A DNA stretch of 5,961 bases from Candidatus Solibacter sp. (GTDB taxonomy: Bacteria > Acidobacteriota > Terriglobia > Bryobacterales > Bryobacteraceae): positions 1 through 5,961 of the forward strand of contig JADGNT010000343.1 in assembly GCA_017883345.1 (NCBI GenBank), in the 5' to 3' direction. Under the pieces are notes generated by a model that worked only from the letters and a program-made list of their open reading frames with translations, did no database searches and was not told the origin of the DNA. Each line of letters starts with the position of its first letter. The first letter of the stretch is position 1. The position numbers and the translations under genes were made by a program. This document shows, in pieces, positions 5,896 through 5,961 of this stretch.

Positions 5896-5917
5896 CCTGC
5901 TGTACTGGTACGGCAGG
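5896..5917. repeat. 22-bp imperfect palindrome upstream of the PEP-CTERM gene
   Basis: Arms cctgctgtac (5896-5905) and gtacggcagg (5908-5917) flank a two-base centre and match at nine of ten positions; on plus-strand RNA the tenth pair would be G-U. It lies about 40 bases before the PEP-CTERM ATG. Its symmetry suits a dimeric regulator's operator or, read on the plus strand where TTTGATACC follows, the end of a transcript. The remainder of 5856-5961 has two shorter dyads (AGGT-TTGAT-ACCT at 5915-5927 and ATCCC-TTAGT-GGGAT at 5945-5959) and no gene. Confidence 0.5.
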
Positions 5918-5961
5918 TTTGATACCTTAGGACGGTTACAAGCGATCCCTTAGTGGGATAC

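Overview
The window is GC-rich and coding-dense, and every gene I can support reads on the minus strand. Three traits suggest an acidobacterium, probably of the Solibacter/Bryobacter type: high GC with strong codon bias, a PEP-CTERM surface protein, and an NtrY/NtrX-type two-component pair in a tight operon. The assignment is inference from gene content only. No rRNA, tRNA, CRISPR array, insertion sequence or phage gene was seen.

In transcription order (high to low coordinates) the layout starts with a 106-base gene-free edge (5856-5961) holding a 22-bp imperfect palindrome. Next come a secreted PEP-CTERM protein (5855-5151), a small RRM RNA-binding protein (5025-4609) preceded by a possible 22-codon upstream ORF and a weak promoter, and a 142-base AT-richer spacer with an extended -10 candidate. 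A four-gene overlapping block follows: an Omp85/BamA-TamA-type outer-membrane barrel (4466-3207), a secreted DUF4390-like protein (3207-2575), an NtrY-like membrane histidine kinase (2578-1163), and an NtrC/NtrX-type sigma-54 response regulator (1194 to beyond base 1).

Overlaps of 1, 4 and 32 bases imply that the block is one translationally coupled transcription unit. The kinase should phosphorylate the regulator at Asp54, and the regulator would activate sigma-54 promoters that lie outside the window or were not identified. The coupling of an outer-membrane assembly-type barrel and an exported partner protein to a membrane kinase is the most interesting part of the window. It could be an envelope-sensing system, with barrel and exported protein as sensor inputs or as the maintained cargo, but this is a hypothesis. 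The RRM and PEP-CTERM genes look like separate units on the same strand.
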